The notes below the pieces were generated by a model. The model searched no databases. It saw only the letters and a list, made by a program, of their open reading frames with translations, and was not told the DNA's origin. A stretch of DNA of 64,000 nucleotides from Eretmocerus hayati (lineage: Eukaryota > Arthropoda > Insecta > Hymenoptera > Aphelinidae), in NCBI GenBank assembly GCA_029851415.1, contig CM056741.1, forward strand, positions 83,528,282 to 83,592,281, given 5' to 3'. This document shows, piece by piece, positions 10,901 through 21,567 of the stretch. The position numbers and the translations under genes are program-made. Each line of letters begins with the position of its first letter. The stretch's first letter is position 1.

Positions 10901-11545
10901 TGGAAGATCCAAATCACATAGATACCGTGGAAACCTTTCTTAGTAATTCCTCTTCACCATTTCAGCCTGGAGAATTCAGTTCTTCAATGGAACAAGATCC
11001 AAATGATGTGACCCAAGACGGGTGCTTTAGCGATGGAGGAGAAACAGTAAGGAGAGAAACGGAAACCTGGAGGGTACAGGTGGAAATCCAGATCCTGTGC
11101 AACGTTCTCCAACATCTGTCAAGATATCAACAGAAGAAGATCCAAGAATCTTGTTATTGATGGCTCTGAATTTCTCCCTTAAGTATATGCTGTCTTTTAC
11201 AGCCATAATAGGGCTCTTGATGATGATGAATCATATATGTGACGCAAAGGTTCTACCAGGAATCCGATATTCGTTTTACAAATTCTATGATACCAAAGGA
11301 GATTATGATTTGCATTTAGTTTGTCCTTTTGTACAGAACATTGTGGAATATTCGGTGACAGAGAAGTAGTGACTTGTTGTAGTTACGGAAATGCCGTTGA
11401 TATGATTAATCCATCGGACAAATCTCTTTTCGTAATCTTTGACCCGAATAAACCTGTGCGAGATCGTCTTCAAATAAATCAAGACTACTACAATAACATT
11501 TTGAATAATAGGAAACACGAGAAAAATCATCTGAAAGATATCTAT
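10900..11545 (+). pseudogene. CACTA tnp2-type transposase, N-terminal part
   Basis: Three overlapping plus-strand frames (10900-11160, 11097-11369, 11321-11545) join through frameshifts near 11130 and 11325. The middle one contains LLLMALNFSLKYMLSFTA followed by LPGIRYSFYKFYD and DLHLVCPF. This is the helical block (family: LLLI.ALRH.LTG..L..LL.L) that precedes the zinc-binding cysteines of arthropod tnp2 transposases. The third supplies the Cys-rich segment CTEHCG...TCC and runs to LKDIY at 11545, where an insertion starts. The matching C-terminal part begins DGQTYRKY at 18385, so the original coding sequence read straight across. The start codon at 10900 is only a guess. Confidence 0.75.
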
Positions 11546-12550
11546 TGTCACGTGAGTAGAGGTGGAGATGAGTGCCTAATCTCACCTCTCCCCTTCGTGC
11601 CACGATGACGTTGCACCAGCGACGGCTACGCGGCCGCGCAACGTATGTTCGCGGTTCGCCGGCCATCGCGGATGCACCGTCAGCCTTTCGACGGAGTGAA
11701 GTACATCCCCACTGCATCAGTGTACGCTGCAGCCCGGACCATCGTAGTCTACGATGAGCCGTGCGACAGCCAGACCGCTCGTATCAATCTTCAGAAACAT
11801 ATCTCTCTCTCGAGTATATTTCAGCTGCCATTAAAACTATATATTCACATCACTCAGCCGTGATTCATTCGAATCACCCCTCCTTCCCACGTAACACGCT
11901 TTCTGGTGCCAGGTGTGGACGCAAAAAATCTGTACAGGAGAATTTTTTTGCAAAAACAAAACATGAAACACCATGGAAAAATTGTACAAGTGATTTGTGA
12001 CACCAGCAACTGAATAATCCTGTCATCAAAACTCGGTGGCAGCAGACATGGACTCAGAGACATCGTTTGAGGGAAGGCCTAAATTATTTCAAATCCTGCC
12101 CGATCAATTGTGCCAGAAGATGCAATCAAAAGCACTGGGCATCATCATCGTGGGTTGCCGCATTCTCCAAGAAGCATGAATACGAAAACTTCTCATCGTC
12201 AACATCATGGTGGAAAAGAAAAAGACGAAGTTCGATATGGACTACAACTTCAGCATCTAATTCAACGTATCGCATCCCGCCAGCAGCTTCAAACATATCA
12301 TCAAGTATTGTATTTTCGCCATTTAAGCTTTATAAGTCAGTTCTATGCACACTGGAAATTCATAATTCGACGTATTTCTCAAGTTATAAAGCAAAGATTT
12401 CGATTGCGAATGATAGATTAATTGAAGTCTACTTAAAATGCATCAGTGAAAATGATGTATTTTGTTCATTAGATTGGGAGAACCCGATTTTGATGAGTTA
12501 TTGCAGTGATTTGGAAGTATATTGCAAAGTTGCTGCAAGGCATCATATGT
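11546..12550 (+). repeat. Left inverted arm of the 6.8-kb element
   Basis: Matches 17375-18382 in inverse orientation through most of its length. The first ~200 bp are GC-rich (AACGTATGTTCGCGGTTCGC). Frame 12067-12642 (191 codons) has its counterpart in the other arm (17293-17859, minus strand), so it has survived in two copies, but it shows no domain I know and the companion frame 12110-12421 is equally open. I leave it uncalled as a gene. Confidence 0.75.
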
Positions 12551-12879
12551 ATGAGGGTTCCCACGGAAGTTTCAACTTTTGTGTTACTGCAGTGTTCCAA
12601 GAGTATTTTAAACTATTCGGAGTTCGCAGGAGTCGCATTTAATAGTATTTGGCATCATTCAATATGGACTATATTCTTTTTTGTTGAAACGCATCCTGAT
12701 TCGTCAATAGCAGACCGCAAAAGATGATTTTTGGGTAGTTTACAAACGTACCAATGCGATTTCTCGAATAGGGAACTTGCATGAAAAATAATTCCTATTT
12801 TAATCGAAAGATCACATCAAAATAAGCAAAGTTACAATACAGTTTTTTATTTCATGGACATTAACTATTTATTCATTAA

Positions 12880-13259
12880 GGCGATGCGGTCACCGTGCAA
12901 CCCGGAAATTATATCTTATTTGGATATAAATCAAAAAATGTTCACGAAACGAAGTTTGAGACGAGTTGTTTACTACTTGTTATTATCTGAATTGTGGTGG
13001 ACAACTGATATTTGTCACCAGCCACAAGACTATCACTAATCAACGAGAATAACTTGCCCGCGGGTACTTTCTAACCTACGAATTGGTATATTTTCGTTCA
13101 CAAAACTCTCAAAATCTAGTCCGATTTGGGCCAAACGAAGAGTTATCCAGTTCAAGTTAGATGATTATAAAGCCTGGATAACTCGTCGTTTAGCCCATAA
13201 TGGAAAAGATTTTGAGAGTTCTGTGAACAAAGTTCAGCGTGCACGGTAACCGCATCGCC
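12880..13259. mobile_element. 380-bp TTAA-flanked MITE (piggyBac-like target)
   Basis: The left end is GGCGATGCGGTCACCGTGCA and the right end is TGCACGGTAACCGCATCGCC, a 20-bp inverted repeat with one mismatch. TTAA is present at 12876-12879 and 13260-13263. An internal inverted pair (AAACTCTCAAAATCT at ~13101 and AGATTTTGAGAGTTC at ~13208) makes a second stem. TTAA duplication is the hallmark of piggyBac-type transposition; no coding capacity exists. Confidence 0.85.
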
Positions 13260-13267
13260 TTAATGTC

Positions 13268-14744
13268 AAAATTCGCCCGCGAAAGACCCCGATTCAAATC
13301 GATGTCACGTGACTCCTACGTCATTAGGGTAGCCGCCGATACACACATGCAAACTCGCGCGCATTGGTGTTGCATACGTGTGACGGCTGCAAAATAACAA
13401 ATCGGACCCGGCTTGTATTTTGCTCAAAACAGATTTTTGAATAAATTGAGGGTGAATTTTCCCCATTAGCAGTTGCTCCTGGGTTTTTACTACAACTGAG
13501 GTGCAGTGAGACCGCCTGTTATCACGTTTTTGTGCATAGTGAAGTGAAGAAGGATGCAGGTTAGTGGGCTTTTGGAGCCACAATTTTGAGATGGGAGATT
13601 ATCAGATCATCACTGAAAGTTTTATCTGGCTCATGACATGAAGCAATAGTGGCATAATATATGTGACTGTGGTCAATAATTTCCACATTGAATCATCCAT
13701 TCCTCCTTTTTCACCTTCCTATCTGAGAATGTTGCCTTTCCTCGACGATGACCAATGAAACTCTTTTTGTGATGCATCAGGCAGAATCAAATTGAGCGTA
13801 CTCTATCAAATATTCAGTGGAGTAGTAGTTGTAAGCTGTTTGATGTGCTTCCAATGATCCAAATTAATAGTTGGGCCCTGGTGTCGACATAAAAAATGAG
13901 CACTCACCACTTATAGCTTCCGAGCACCAGATTATTATGCTGTGATTGTGTTACATAATTGGCTCAGTCAGTAAGAACCACAAAAGGGATACCAAATGAT
14001 TACCATTCATTCTTAATAGAATTGATGTGCAGGTTTATGATTGACTAAACCAGTAACGCAGCCTCAGCATAATGAGCTAGTACTGGGTAGCTCGAAGTGG
14101 TGAGTGCTCATTTTTGATGTCGGCACCAGGCCCCCACTCATTATTTGGACGCTTAGAAGCAGGACACACAGCAGACAACTACTTCACTGAATGTTGGGTG
14201 GAATACGCTCAACTTGATTCTATCTGATGCATCACAAAAAGAGTTTCATTGGTCACCGTCAAAGGATGTCAACATTCTCAGATAGGAAAGTGAATAAGAA
14301 GGAAACGATGATTCAATGTGGAAATTATGCACCACAGTCACATATATTATGCCACTATTGCTTCATTTCACGAGCCAGATATACCATTTTGAGTGATGAT
14401 CTGACTATTCTCTCTCTCTCAAAATTGTGGCTCCAAAAGCCCACTAATCTGCATCCTTCTTCACTTCACTAGGCACAAAAAACGTGATGACAGGCGGTCT
14501 CACTGACCTCAGTTGTAGAAAAAGATTAGATGCAATTGCTAATGAGGGAAATTCACCCTCAATTAGTTCAAAAAATTATTTTGAGCGAAATACAAGCCGG
14601 GTCCGATTTGTTATCTTGCAGCCGTCACACGTATGCAACACGAACGCGCGCGCGGGTTTGCGTGTGTGTATCGGCGACTACACCAATGACGTAGGAGTCA
14701 CGTGACATCGATTTGAATCGGGGGTCTTTTGCGGGCGCATTTTT
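13268..14744. mobile_element. 1.48-kb foldback element, nearly all palindrome
   Basis: Ends read AAAATTCGCCCGCGAAAGAC and, inverted, AAAATGCGCCCGCAAAAGAC. The arms (about 13268-13930 and 14080-14744) match with scattered differences over ~660 bp and leave a ~150-bp loop. Mirror frames 13305-13583 (minus) and 14227-14705 (plus) are arm products. It starts five bases after the TTAA MITE. The duplication at its target is not clear. Confidence 0.8.
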
Positions 14745-14870
14745 AATTATTCATTATTAATCGAATATTGACCCCAAAATTATTCTGTTTCGACCAAAAA
14801 TCCTCTTCTGGTCTGTGCTATCGATTGCATATTCTATATTGGCAAACGCTCGACCATGCAAGCTCCCTAT

Positions 14871-15850
14871 CGATAAGGCTGTAACTAAAATACCTATGCC
14901 TCAACTACTTCGGTGGAATGATATATACATCTACTAATCTCATATTCTGAGAAAATCTTTGATTCAGAGGTGTGCGATGATTTGGCTATGATATTAGCTC
15001 TCATTTATCGATGTAACCGAGTTTTGTGGGGAAACTTTCTCTGGCTATTGTTTACGAAAATTATGGAATATCTTTTGCAAAACGGAGAATTTAGCAATGA
15101 GTTTTCGAAGTTAAAAAGAAGACGAATCGAATCCCGTTTGGTTTGTGAGTGTGCGTTGATCCGGACAAATTTTATAAAGCTTCAAAGCTCATAAAGTTAT
15201 CGCGCCACTGGCTTTGAAGATGGTCACCTTTTGATGCCGTACTCAGGAGACGCGAAGCACAAGGTTGGGACGTTGTGCTCTTTTCTCTTCATCACAAAAA
15301 GGATATAACCGCACTGTTTCGAGTTGCAATTGTCGATCGGTATTTCTGTGAGAAGCTGAGGAGAAACATTTGAATCCGGATGGTAAGCTAAATAAGCCTC
15401 TAAATGTGATGATATCGCGATTTTCTTGATTTTTACATAGTATACGGCTAAAATATGAACAAAATAACACTACAGAGTATTCTAGGAATCGAAATGAGAC
15501 TTACTGCTCTTGACTCGATTTTGGAGATTTACATCGAATTTCGGAGAAATCGATGATGAAATTCATCGTAAAGTCAAGTTAGGCAAAATATAATCCGTAT
15601 CGATCGTCTAGACAATGTTCCGAATCGAATCTATTCGATTGAATTTGATTCACGAATGTTTCAAGTGTGAAATTCCGTCAATGTCGTTCTGAACCGGGTA
15701 CCTCGGCTTAGAAGAGAGTGGCACCACTTTTTCACATGTTTTCAAGGTCTAGGAATCACATGAAACCCATTTCAAACGTGTGCAATGAGAAAATTTGTTT
15801 CTTATTCCAGAGGGTCAATAGTTAAAAGTTCCATGGAAATCCTCGTTTAT
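14871..15850 (+). repeat. Internal part of the 6.8-kb family shared with 23600-24575
   Basis: Near-identical to 23600-24575, beginning GATAAGGCTGTAAC and ending near AGAGGGTCAATAGTT. Short frames (14970-15194 here; 23697-23885 there) share residues such as LALIYRCNRVLWGNFLWLL, but stops follow in both copies and no domain is recognised. It could be a decayed coding exon. Confidence 0.6.
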
Positions 15851-15918
15851 GTGTATTTCTAAATTGATATTATTGAAAAGCAAGGCACAAAACCGATTTT
15901 CGGCTGTGACCAAGTGAA

Positions 15919-16671
15919 TTGATGTTTTTGATAATTATTGAGGAATACGCGGAACAATATGCGCCTGATGGTTATTTTAAATCCTGCAAGCTAGTTAATA
16001 ATTCATGGACTCCCATACAAATTAGACTGCTTTCATTATTGAGACTCAGTAAACTGTTAAAAATGGGTACGAATTCGCAATCGGTATCTGAACTTGGAGG
16101 AATGTTGCTTCGACTGAAATATCTGTATAACGAAAGTATCGATCACAACCTTGAAATGTAAGAGAATGATAAAGAATCGTGGAAATGGTTGTATGAGGAG
16201 AACTTGATTGAAAATTTTTTAGCAGATTTACAACCATTCATACGAAGTGAGTTATCAAAAGTTAGCGTCAATATGTCAGAACGACTTCTAGAGACACTTG
16301 AAGCAACAATTAGAATCGCAGAAAGTGTGGAACGTGAGATGAAAGAATATGACTTTGCCAAAACAATCTATTTGAAAAAATATTATCTAATCGCTTCTAA
16401 ACGTGAATTTCTTGCACAACTTGATGAACTATCGAGTACAAGATCGTCAAATCATGTTGAAAAATTCCAGTCAAAAATTGAGAGCATGCGATTTTCAAGA
16501 TTTCATCTATGTGGATCTGGCAAAGTACGAAATATGAGAAGCCGAGAAGATGAATGTACATTGGAAAATATGAGTCCTATATCTGAATTTAATTTGATTC
16601 AGAGACAACTCATTGAAAATTTTTGGAATAGCCTTGAGCCCCGAACGAAAGAGTTGTTGTCAAGAGAGTGA
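15919..16671 (+). pseudogene. Retrotransposon gag-like fragment
   Basis: Frame 15919-16161 and, after a stop near 16161, frame 16189-16671 give a gag-type helical region. SVSELGGMLLRLKYLYNES is followed by LIENFLADLQPFIRSELSK and ETLEATIRIAESVEREMKE, resembling the Ty3/gypsy gag pattern (..F..GL.P.IR..+....p.t+eEai.iA..iE). A second weaker repeat of the pattern, RQLIENFWNSLEPRTKELLS, lies at the end. No CCHC knuckle or protease follows. Its first half is duplicated in inverse orientation at 16948-17362. The assignment to a retrotransposon gag is an inference from pattern. Confidence 0.5.
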
Positions 16672-16947
16672 CCCGGCATATTAGAGAAAGCTCATCGAGT
16701 TGCAAAGAATATTCAGCGTTATACAGTCGAATTAGACCGTCGAAGAACTTTCAATTCAAAGCAGTTTAAGAGTAACGTTCCAGTTTCGAAGGGCCACCAC
16801 TTTTTACTTGGGAAATCTCTCAAATTTCAACCCCAGCGCCATGAAAAGGCTAGAAATTTGCAAATTAGTGAGCCCGAGAAAAATTTCATGGTTGAAGTAT
16901 TCCCGAAAATTCGAGAAACAGGGCTTATCAGAAATGAGGCGAATCGA

Positions 16948-17362
16948 CGCTAACTTTTGATAACTCACTTCGTATGAATGGTTGTAAATCTGCTAAAAAT
17001 TTTTCAATCAAGTTCTGCTCATACAACCATTTCCACGATTCTTTATCATTCTCTTACATTCCAAGGTTGTGATCGATACTTTCGTTATACAGATATTTCA
17101 GTCGAAGCAAAATTTCTCCAAGTTCAGATACCGATTGCGAATTCGTATCCATTTCTTACAGTTGACTGAGTCTCAATAATGAATGCAGTCTAATCTGTAT
17201 GGGATTCCATGAATTATTAACTAGCTTGCAGGATTTGAAATAACCATCAGGCGCTTATTGTTCCGCGTTTTCCTCAATAATTATCAAAAACATCAATTCA
17301 CTTGGTCACAGCCGGAATCATTACATCGGTTCTGTGCCTTTCTTATCAATAATATTAAATTA
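16948..17362 (-). repeat. Inverted copy of the gag-like segment
   Basis: Inverse of about 15860-16275, including a CTAACTTTTGATAACTCAC block and an AATTATCAAAAACATCAATT block. Scattered substitutions and small indels break the frame. With 15860-16275 it forms a ~390-bp stem around a ~670-bp loop at the heart of the 6.8-kb element. Confidence 0.75.
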
Positions 17363-17374
17363 GGAATACGCATA

Positions 17375-18382
17375 TCCTTATGATGCCTTGCAGCAACTCT
17401 GCAATATACTTCCAAATCACTGCAATAACTCATCAAAATCGAGTTCTCCCAATTTAATGAACAAAATACATCATTTCCACTGATGCATTTCAAGTAGACT
17501 TCAGTAAATCTATCATTCGCAATCGAAATCTTTGCTTCATAACTTGAGAAATACGTCGAATTATGAATTCCCAGTGTGCATAGAACTGACTCATAAAGCT
17601 TAAATGGCGAAAGTACAATACTTGATGATATTTTCGAAGCTGCTGGCGGGATGCGATGCGTTGAATTAGATGCTGAAGTTGTAGTCCATATCGAATTTCG
17701 TCTTTTCCTTTTCCACCATGATGTTGATAATGAGAAGTGATCGTATTTATGCTTCTTGGAGAATGCGGCAACCCACGAAGATGATGCCCAGTGCTTTTGA
17801 TTGCATCTCCTGGCACAGTTTATCGGGCAGGATTTGAAATAATTTAGGTCTTCTCTCAAGCGATGTCTCTGAGTCCATGTCTGCTGCCACTGAGTTTTGA
17901 TGGCAGGATTATTCAGTTGCTGGTGTCACAAATCACTTGTACAATTCTTCCATGGTGTTTTATGTTTTGTTTTCGCAAAAAAATTTTCCTGTACAGGTTT
18001 TTCGCGTCCACACCTAGCACCAGAAAGCGTGTTACGTGGGAAGGAGGGGTGATTCGAACGAATCACGGCTGAGTGATGTGAATATAAAGGTTTAATGGCA
18101 GCTGAAATATACTCGAGAGAGAGATATGATTCTGAAGATTGATGCGGGCGGTCTGGCTGTCGCACGGCTCATCGTAGACGACGATGGTCCGTGCTGCAGC
18201 GTAGACCGATGCAGTGGGAGTGTACTCCACTCCGTCGAAGTGCTGACGGCGCATCCGCGATGGCCGGCGAACCGCGAACATACGTTGCGCGGCCACGTAG
18301 TCGTCGCGGGTGCAACGTCATCGTGGCACGAGGGGGAGAGGTGAGATCAGGCAATGTTTTTCACCTCTACCCACGTGATACA
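17375..18382 (-). repeat. Right inverted arm of the 6.8-kb element
   Basis: Inverse of 11546-12550. Frame 17293-17859 on the minus strand mirrors 12067-12642, and the terminal GC-rich part (18230-18345) mirrors 11590-11710. Confidence 0.75.
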
Positions 18383-19900
18383 ATGATGGGCAGACATACA
18401 GAAAATACAGATCGCGTTTCTCTCCGAACGATGGACGATCATATGCTACATTCGTCCTCAATACGGATGGCGTACCTTTGTATGAAAGTTCGGGGTGTTC
18501 TGTATAGCCTATTTGCCTCATGTTGAATGAGATTCCTCCACAGAAACGATTCAACTACTTGACATTAGCAGGTTTATGAATTGGTCGTGGTAAACCAGTG
18601 ACGGATGTCTCCCTCGACAAATTTGTCACTTAGATGAACAAGCTCTCAACTGATGAGATGACCTGTGAATTCAAGGGACGAGAATGAACTATCGAGTTGA
18701 TCATACTGTAATGCAGCGTGGATATTATGTATTGCCCGATCCCCCATGAACGGGACTAAACAGTTTAACGAACGTTCCAGATGTCTTTGGTGTTTGCAAG
18801 GGTATTGTTCCAAAGTTGAATCTCAACGATAGCAGTCGATTCCATCTATATGAGTTCTTTCTGGAGAGCCGCACACGAAAGAACACTATTCTATTCGCCG
18901 AAGAAGCATTGAGGAATGGCGAAGCTTTCATGGGCGTGTTATATCCATCACCGTTTTTCAATTTGCAGGAATTTGATATCATAAACGGGTTCAGTCCGGA
19001 ATACATGCACCAGTACTTGGTGGGTTTAGTGGCCCAAATCACTGAATATTTCGTATCCCAACTTTCTTCCATAGAGTTTGAGCAGTTGAACCAGTCATTG
19101 ACAAAGATAAGAGTACCGAATCAAATCGGCCGCCCATGTAGATCTTTGCAGTTTAGGAGGGAATTCAAGTGCAAAGAGTGGGAGGATTCGGCTCTGCATT
19201 ATAGCATCCTCCTTCTGTCTACACACATGAGGAATCGAGACCAACTGAAACATTGGTCGTTGTTGGTGAATTCTCTACACATGAGTCTGAAAACGGACAT
19301 CAGTTATGAGAATTTGAACCAAATCAGTGAAATGCTACAACCATTTGTTCAATATGTGATGAAGTACTATCCTTCAAAAGCTCTAACTTCCAATGTCCAT
19401 CAATTGTTGCATATCGCAGAGATAATCTGCAAGTGGGAACCACTTTGGACACACTCAGCTTTTGCTTTCGGATCTGCTTGTACGAAGCTATTAGTCTCAA
19501 TCCATAGCAAAAAGGGCATAATTCTTCAAATCATCAGATACACTAATTTGTTCCGATATCGTCGGATGCTTGAAGATATTGTTCATCTCATTTTCATTGA
19601 TATCGAACGGACAGAATGCGCTGCGAAGTACGGAATTCCGGAACAAGTATTGGCATTCAGTAGAGCTTTCATCAACGGGAGTTTATTCATGACATCACAA
19701 AAAGGAAATGTGAGAACATGCAACTATTATGCTCGTCTGAAAATTTGAAGATTCTTCAAAATTGAACGGTTTTTCATTGATTTTGATAACCGTGTCGAGC
19801 AAACCGAATGTCGGTTCTTGAAAGTGCGAAAACATCAAGTCCCTGATTTTGTTCACGAAGTAACCCGTACTTATGATTAAGAACGATTGACCAGAACGGA
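18383..19900 (+). pseudogene. CACTA tnp2-type transposase, catalytic and C-terminal part
   Basis: Past the insert, one frame gives DGQTYRKY...FVLNTDGVPLYESS, the conserved NTDGV block holding a catalytic Asp of tnp2. PICLMLNEIPP and FNYLTLAGL with GKPVTD follow, with several stops (for example TAG near 18508). A Cys-containing QFNERSRCLWCLQGY segment leads into frame 18816-19748 (310 codons). That frame contains FFNLQEFDIINGFSPEYMHQYLVGLV (family: FD...GF..DYMH..LLGV), then KEWEDSALHYSILLL, and a DUF4218-like tail, ALTSNVHQLLHIAEIICKWEPLWTHSAFAFGS (family: TPNVHLLLHL...V..WGPLW..SAF.FE). Decayed residues continue to ~19900. It is the cut-and-paste transposase of the surrounding CACTA element, now inactive. 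Confidence 0.85.
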
Positions 19901-20529
19901 AGAAATCGACCATCCTCGTGTTTTCATGAAGGATACTGTCAAATAACTCATTGTTCCTGTACCCAAAAAAATTATACTATGAAGACCTTGTTTCGAATAA
20001 TCTTCGCTGGAGAAGAGATAATCTTGTGATCATCTTCTTTATGTCGAGCTTGCACCACGATTGTACCGCATGTGGACGTGGATTGGAAATTATTATGTAT
20101 ACATATAGTTTAGAGATATTATGATGATAGACATTGGCATCTTCATACTAAATTCGGGTCATCGAAGAATGATCTGACATTCAAATGTACAAAATCGATT
20201 ATACAAAAGTACATTCTGAGGATCACATGACCGGCACTTGGTTGACGAGTAGAAAGGATGATATGGAAGACGTATTTCGTACGTTGTTAACTTGTATGGT
20301 CAATCTTTGGCTAAAGGAATAAGGAGAGTAGATAGTGAGTATTCTTGTTGTCTTGAATGGAGAGTCTCGTTTGATCTCACGCAAAAGCGTATCTTGGAAC
20401 AAAATGTGGTGAACGGAATTATTCCATGAATGTATATTTTCTTGGTCGTTCCGATGATGAAATAATTGTTTCGCTGTATGTGCCTCGCCTTTCTTCCTCC
20501 ATGGCTGGAGTGATCCCAAATCTTTTTCA
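19901..20529. other. CACTA 3' region without recognisable gene
   Basis: Follows the transposase and precedes the right subterminal repeats. Short frames on the minus strand (20223-20530) show no known domain. Confidence 0.4.
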
Positions 20530-20961
20530 TTACATTTCTCCTATCAGGATTAACGAATGATTATGTCCATCTCTGCTGGATAATTTCCAGTGCTTTCCTC
20601 GAGTATTCCACGGAATCGAAACTTTATGCGTAGTATTCTTATGATTCTGAACTGTGAATGATCACCTGTTCTTCAAATAACTGTTTGACGTGCAAATTTG
20701 AGAAAGATTCTCTGCCTCATAGCACGTGCAATTTTACGTGCCCCTGCAGTGCAATTCCACGTGGATTCCTACGTGATTTTCTACGTGATCGTGCACGCTA
20801 CGACAGCGGTTCATTGTAAAACGTGATATATCACGTGAAAAATCGAGTGAAGAATCAAGTGAAAAATCAGGTGAGAAATGAGGCGATGAAACGAGTGAAA
20901 AATCATGTGATTTTGCGCGTGATTCTCTACGTGATTTTTCACGTGAGACTTTCCAGTAGGG
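20530..20961 (-). repeat. CACTA right terminal and subterminal repeat
   Basis: Inverse of 8543-8880 with extra copies of an (A)CGTGAAAAATC-type 12-mer between ~20820 and 20945. At least ten ACGTG or related words fall in ~240 bp (20720-20960). Terminates ...CTTTCCAGTAGGG at 20961. Confidence 0.8.
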
Positions 20962-21159
20962 ACTTCGATACGGTTTTCACGTAACCTTGTTCTCATGCGA
21001 TATTATGATAAGCCTCAATTGTATTGATAGCAAAAACATTTATTAATCAATGCGGGGGCTCGTTTGTTACTCTTCGGGATCCGCTGAACGCACGATAATC
21101 TTGAGCCCCGACTGGGGTCAACAAGTTAAGTAGTAGTTCCGTGGCGTGGAAATATGTTT

Positions 21160-21235
21160 AGTCGTGGTTGGGTGGCTGGCGTGCTCAGTTCCTTTACGCA
21201 CGCTTTCATCCAGGTTCAAATCTCAATCGGTTTGA
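21160..21235 (+). ncRNA. tRNA-derived SINE head (candidate)
   Basis: TGGTTGGGTGGCTGGCGTGC (21166-21185) resembles a pol III box A region and GGTTCAAATCT (21213-21223) matches the box B consensus GGTTCGANTCC at most positions. The intervening CTTTACGCACG is common in tRNA-derived SINEs. The acceptor ends do not pair, so it is not a working tRNA. The 3' end of any SINE is unclear. Confidence 0.4.
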
Positions 21236-21451
21236 TTTTTCTTTCTTTCAACTGACTAATGAGAGCCCATCAAGCATCTGTAAATTATTCTTTCCGTTTT
21301 TTTCAATATACAGAATCTTTTATAGAATGCTCAAGTTCCTTTTCAATCAATCAATCCACGTTAATAACTCATCTTCACCAAAGTTGAGCCATTTTTTGGA
21401 CAAATTATTTGAAACACAGTCCACCTGCAACGTGGACGTTGCAGCTCGCTT

Positions 21452-21567
21452 TTCGTCTCATCTCGTCAAACCCCTCGTCGTCACCTCGGGCAAGGTGGAT
21501 TTAGGACTAATCTCTTATGTCCAACTTTTCTTCCGAGGTTCACCCGAGGTGACGAGAGGATGAGACT
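21452..21567. repeat. Inverted repeat around a GTCACCTCGGG motif
   Basis: GTCTCATCTCGTCA and CGTCACCTCGGG on the left match CCCGAGGTGACGAGAGGATGAGAC on the right in inverse form, making a short imperfect hairpin at the edge of the GC-rich region. Confidence 0.6.

Larger units (their letters stand above)
12770..14868. mobile_element. 2.1-kb insertion with short TIRs and 2-bp target duplication
   Basis: The ends read AGGGAACTTGCATG (12770-12783) and CATGCAAGCTCCCT (14855-14868), a 14-bp inverted repeat with one mismatch. AT lies outside each end (12768-12769, 14869-14870). The homologous third copy of the host element at ~23590-23600 is continuous at this exact point, which identifies 12770-14868 as an insertion by comparison with an empty site. 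It carries a TTAA MITE and a large foldback but no transposase. TA duplication with one base less on each TIR is an alternative reading. Confidence 0.8.
11546..18382. mobile_element. 6.8-kb element with long terminal inverted repeats, inserted in the CACTA transposase
   Basis: The left end begins TGTCACGTGAGTAGAGGTG. The right end, read inward, begins TGTATCACGTGGGTAGAGGT. AT lies immediately outside both ends (11544-11545, 18383-18384). Removing the element with one AT joins LKDIY to DGQTYRKY of tnp2. The inverted arms share ~1 kb (11546-12550 versus 17375-18382), and the right arm then continues directly into a second inverted block (15860-16275 versus 16948-17362). The left arm contains an extra ~1.2 kb (also present in a third copy at 23011-24575) and a 2.1-kb nested insertion. 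No transposase was recognised, so its superfamily is unknown. Confidence 0.75.
8543..20961 (+). mobile_element. CACTA/EnSpm DNA transposon, 12.4 kb including a nested insert
   Basis: The left end reads CACTACTGGAAAGTTTCACG (8543 on). The right end, read inward on the other strand, is CCCTACTGGAAAGTCTCACG (ending 20961). A dinucleotide AC flanks both ends (8541-8542 and 20962-20963), consistent with the 2-3 bp duplication of this superfamily. Imperfect subterminal homology extends about 350-430 bp inward on both sides and is full of CACGTG/ACGTGAAAAATC words, the kind of subterminal array where CACTA transposases bind. Between the ends lie two halves of a tnp2-type transposase (10900-11545 and 18385-19900), separated by a 6.8-kb inserted element. 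Frameshifts and stops make it non-autonomous now. Confidence 0.85.
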
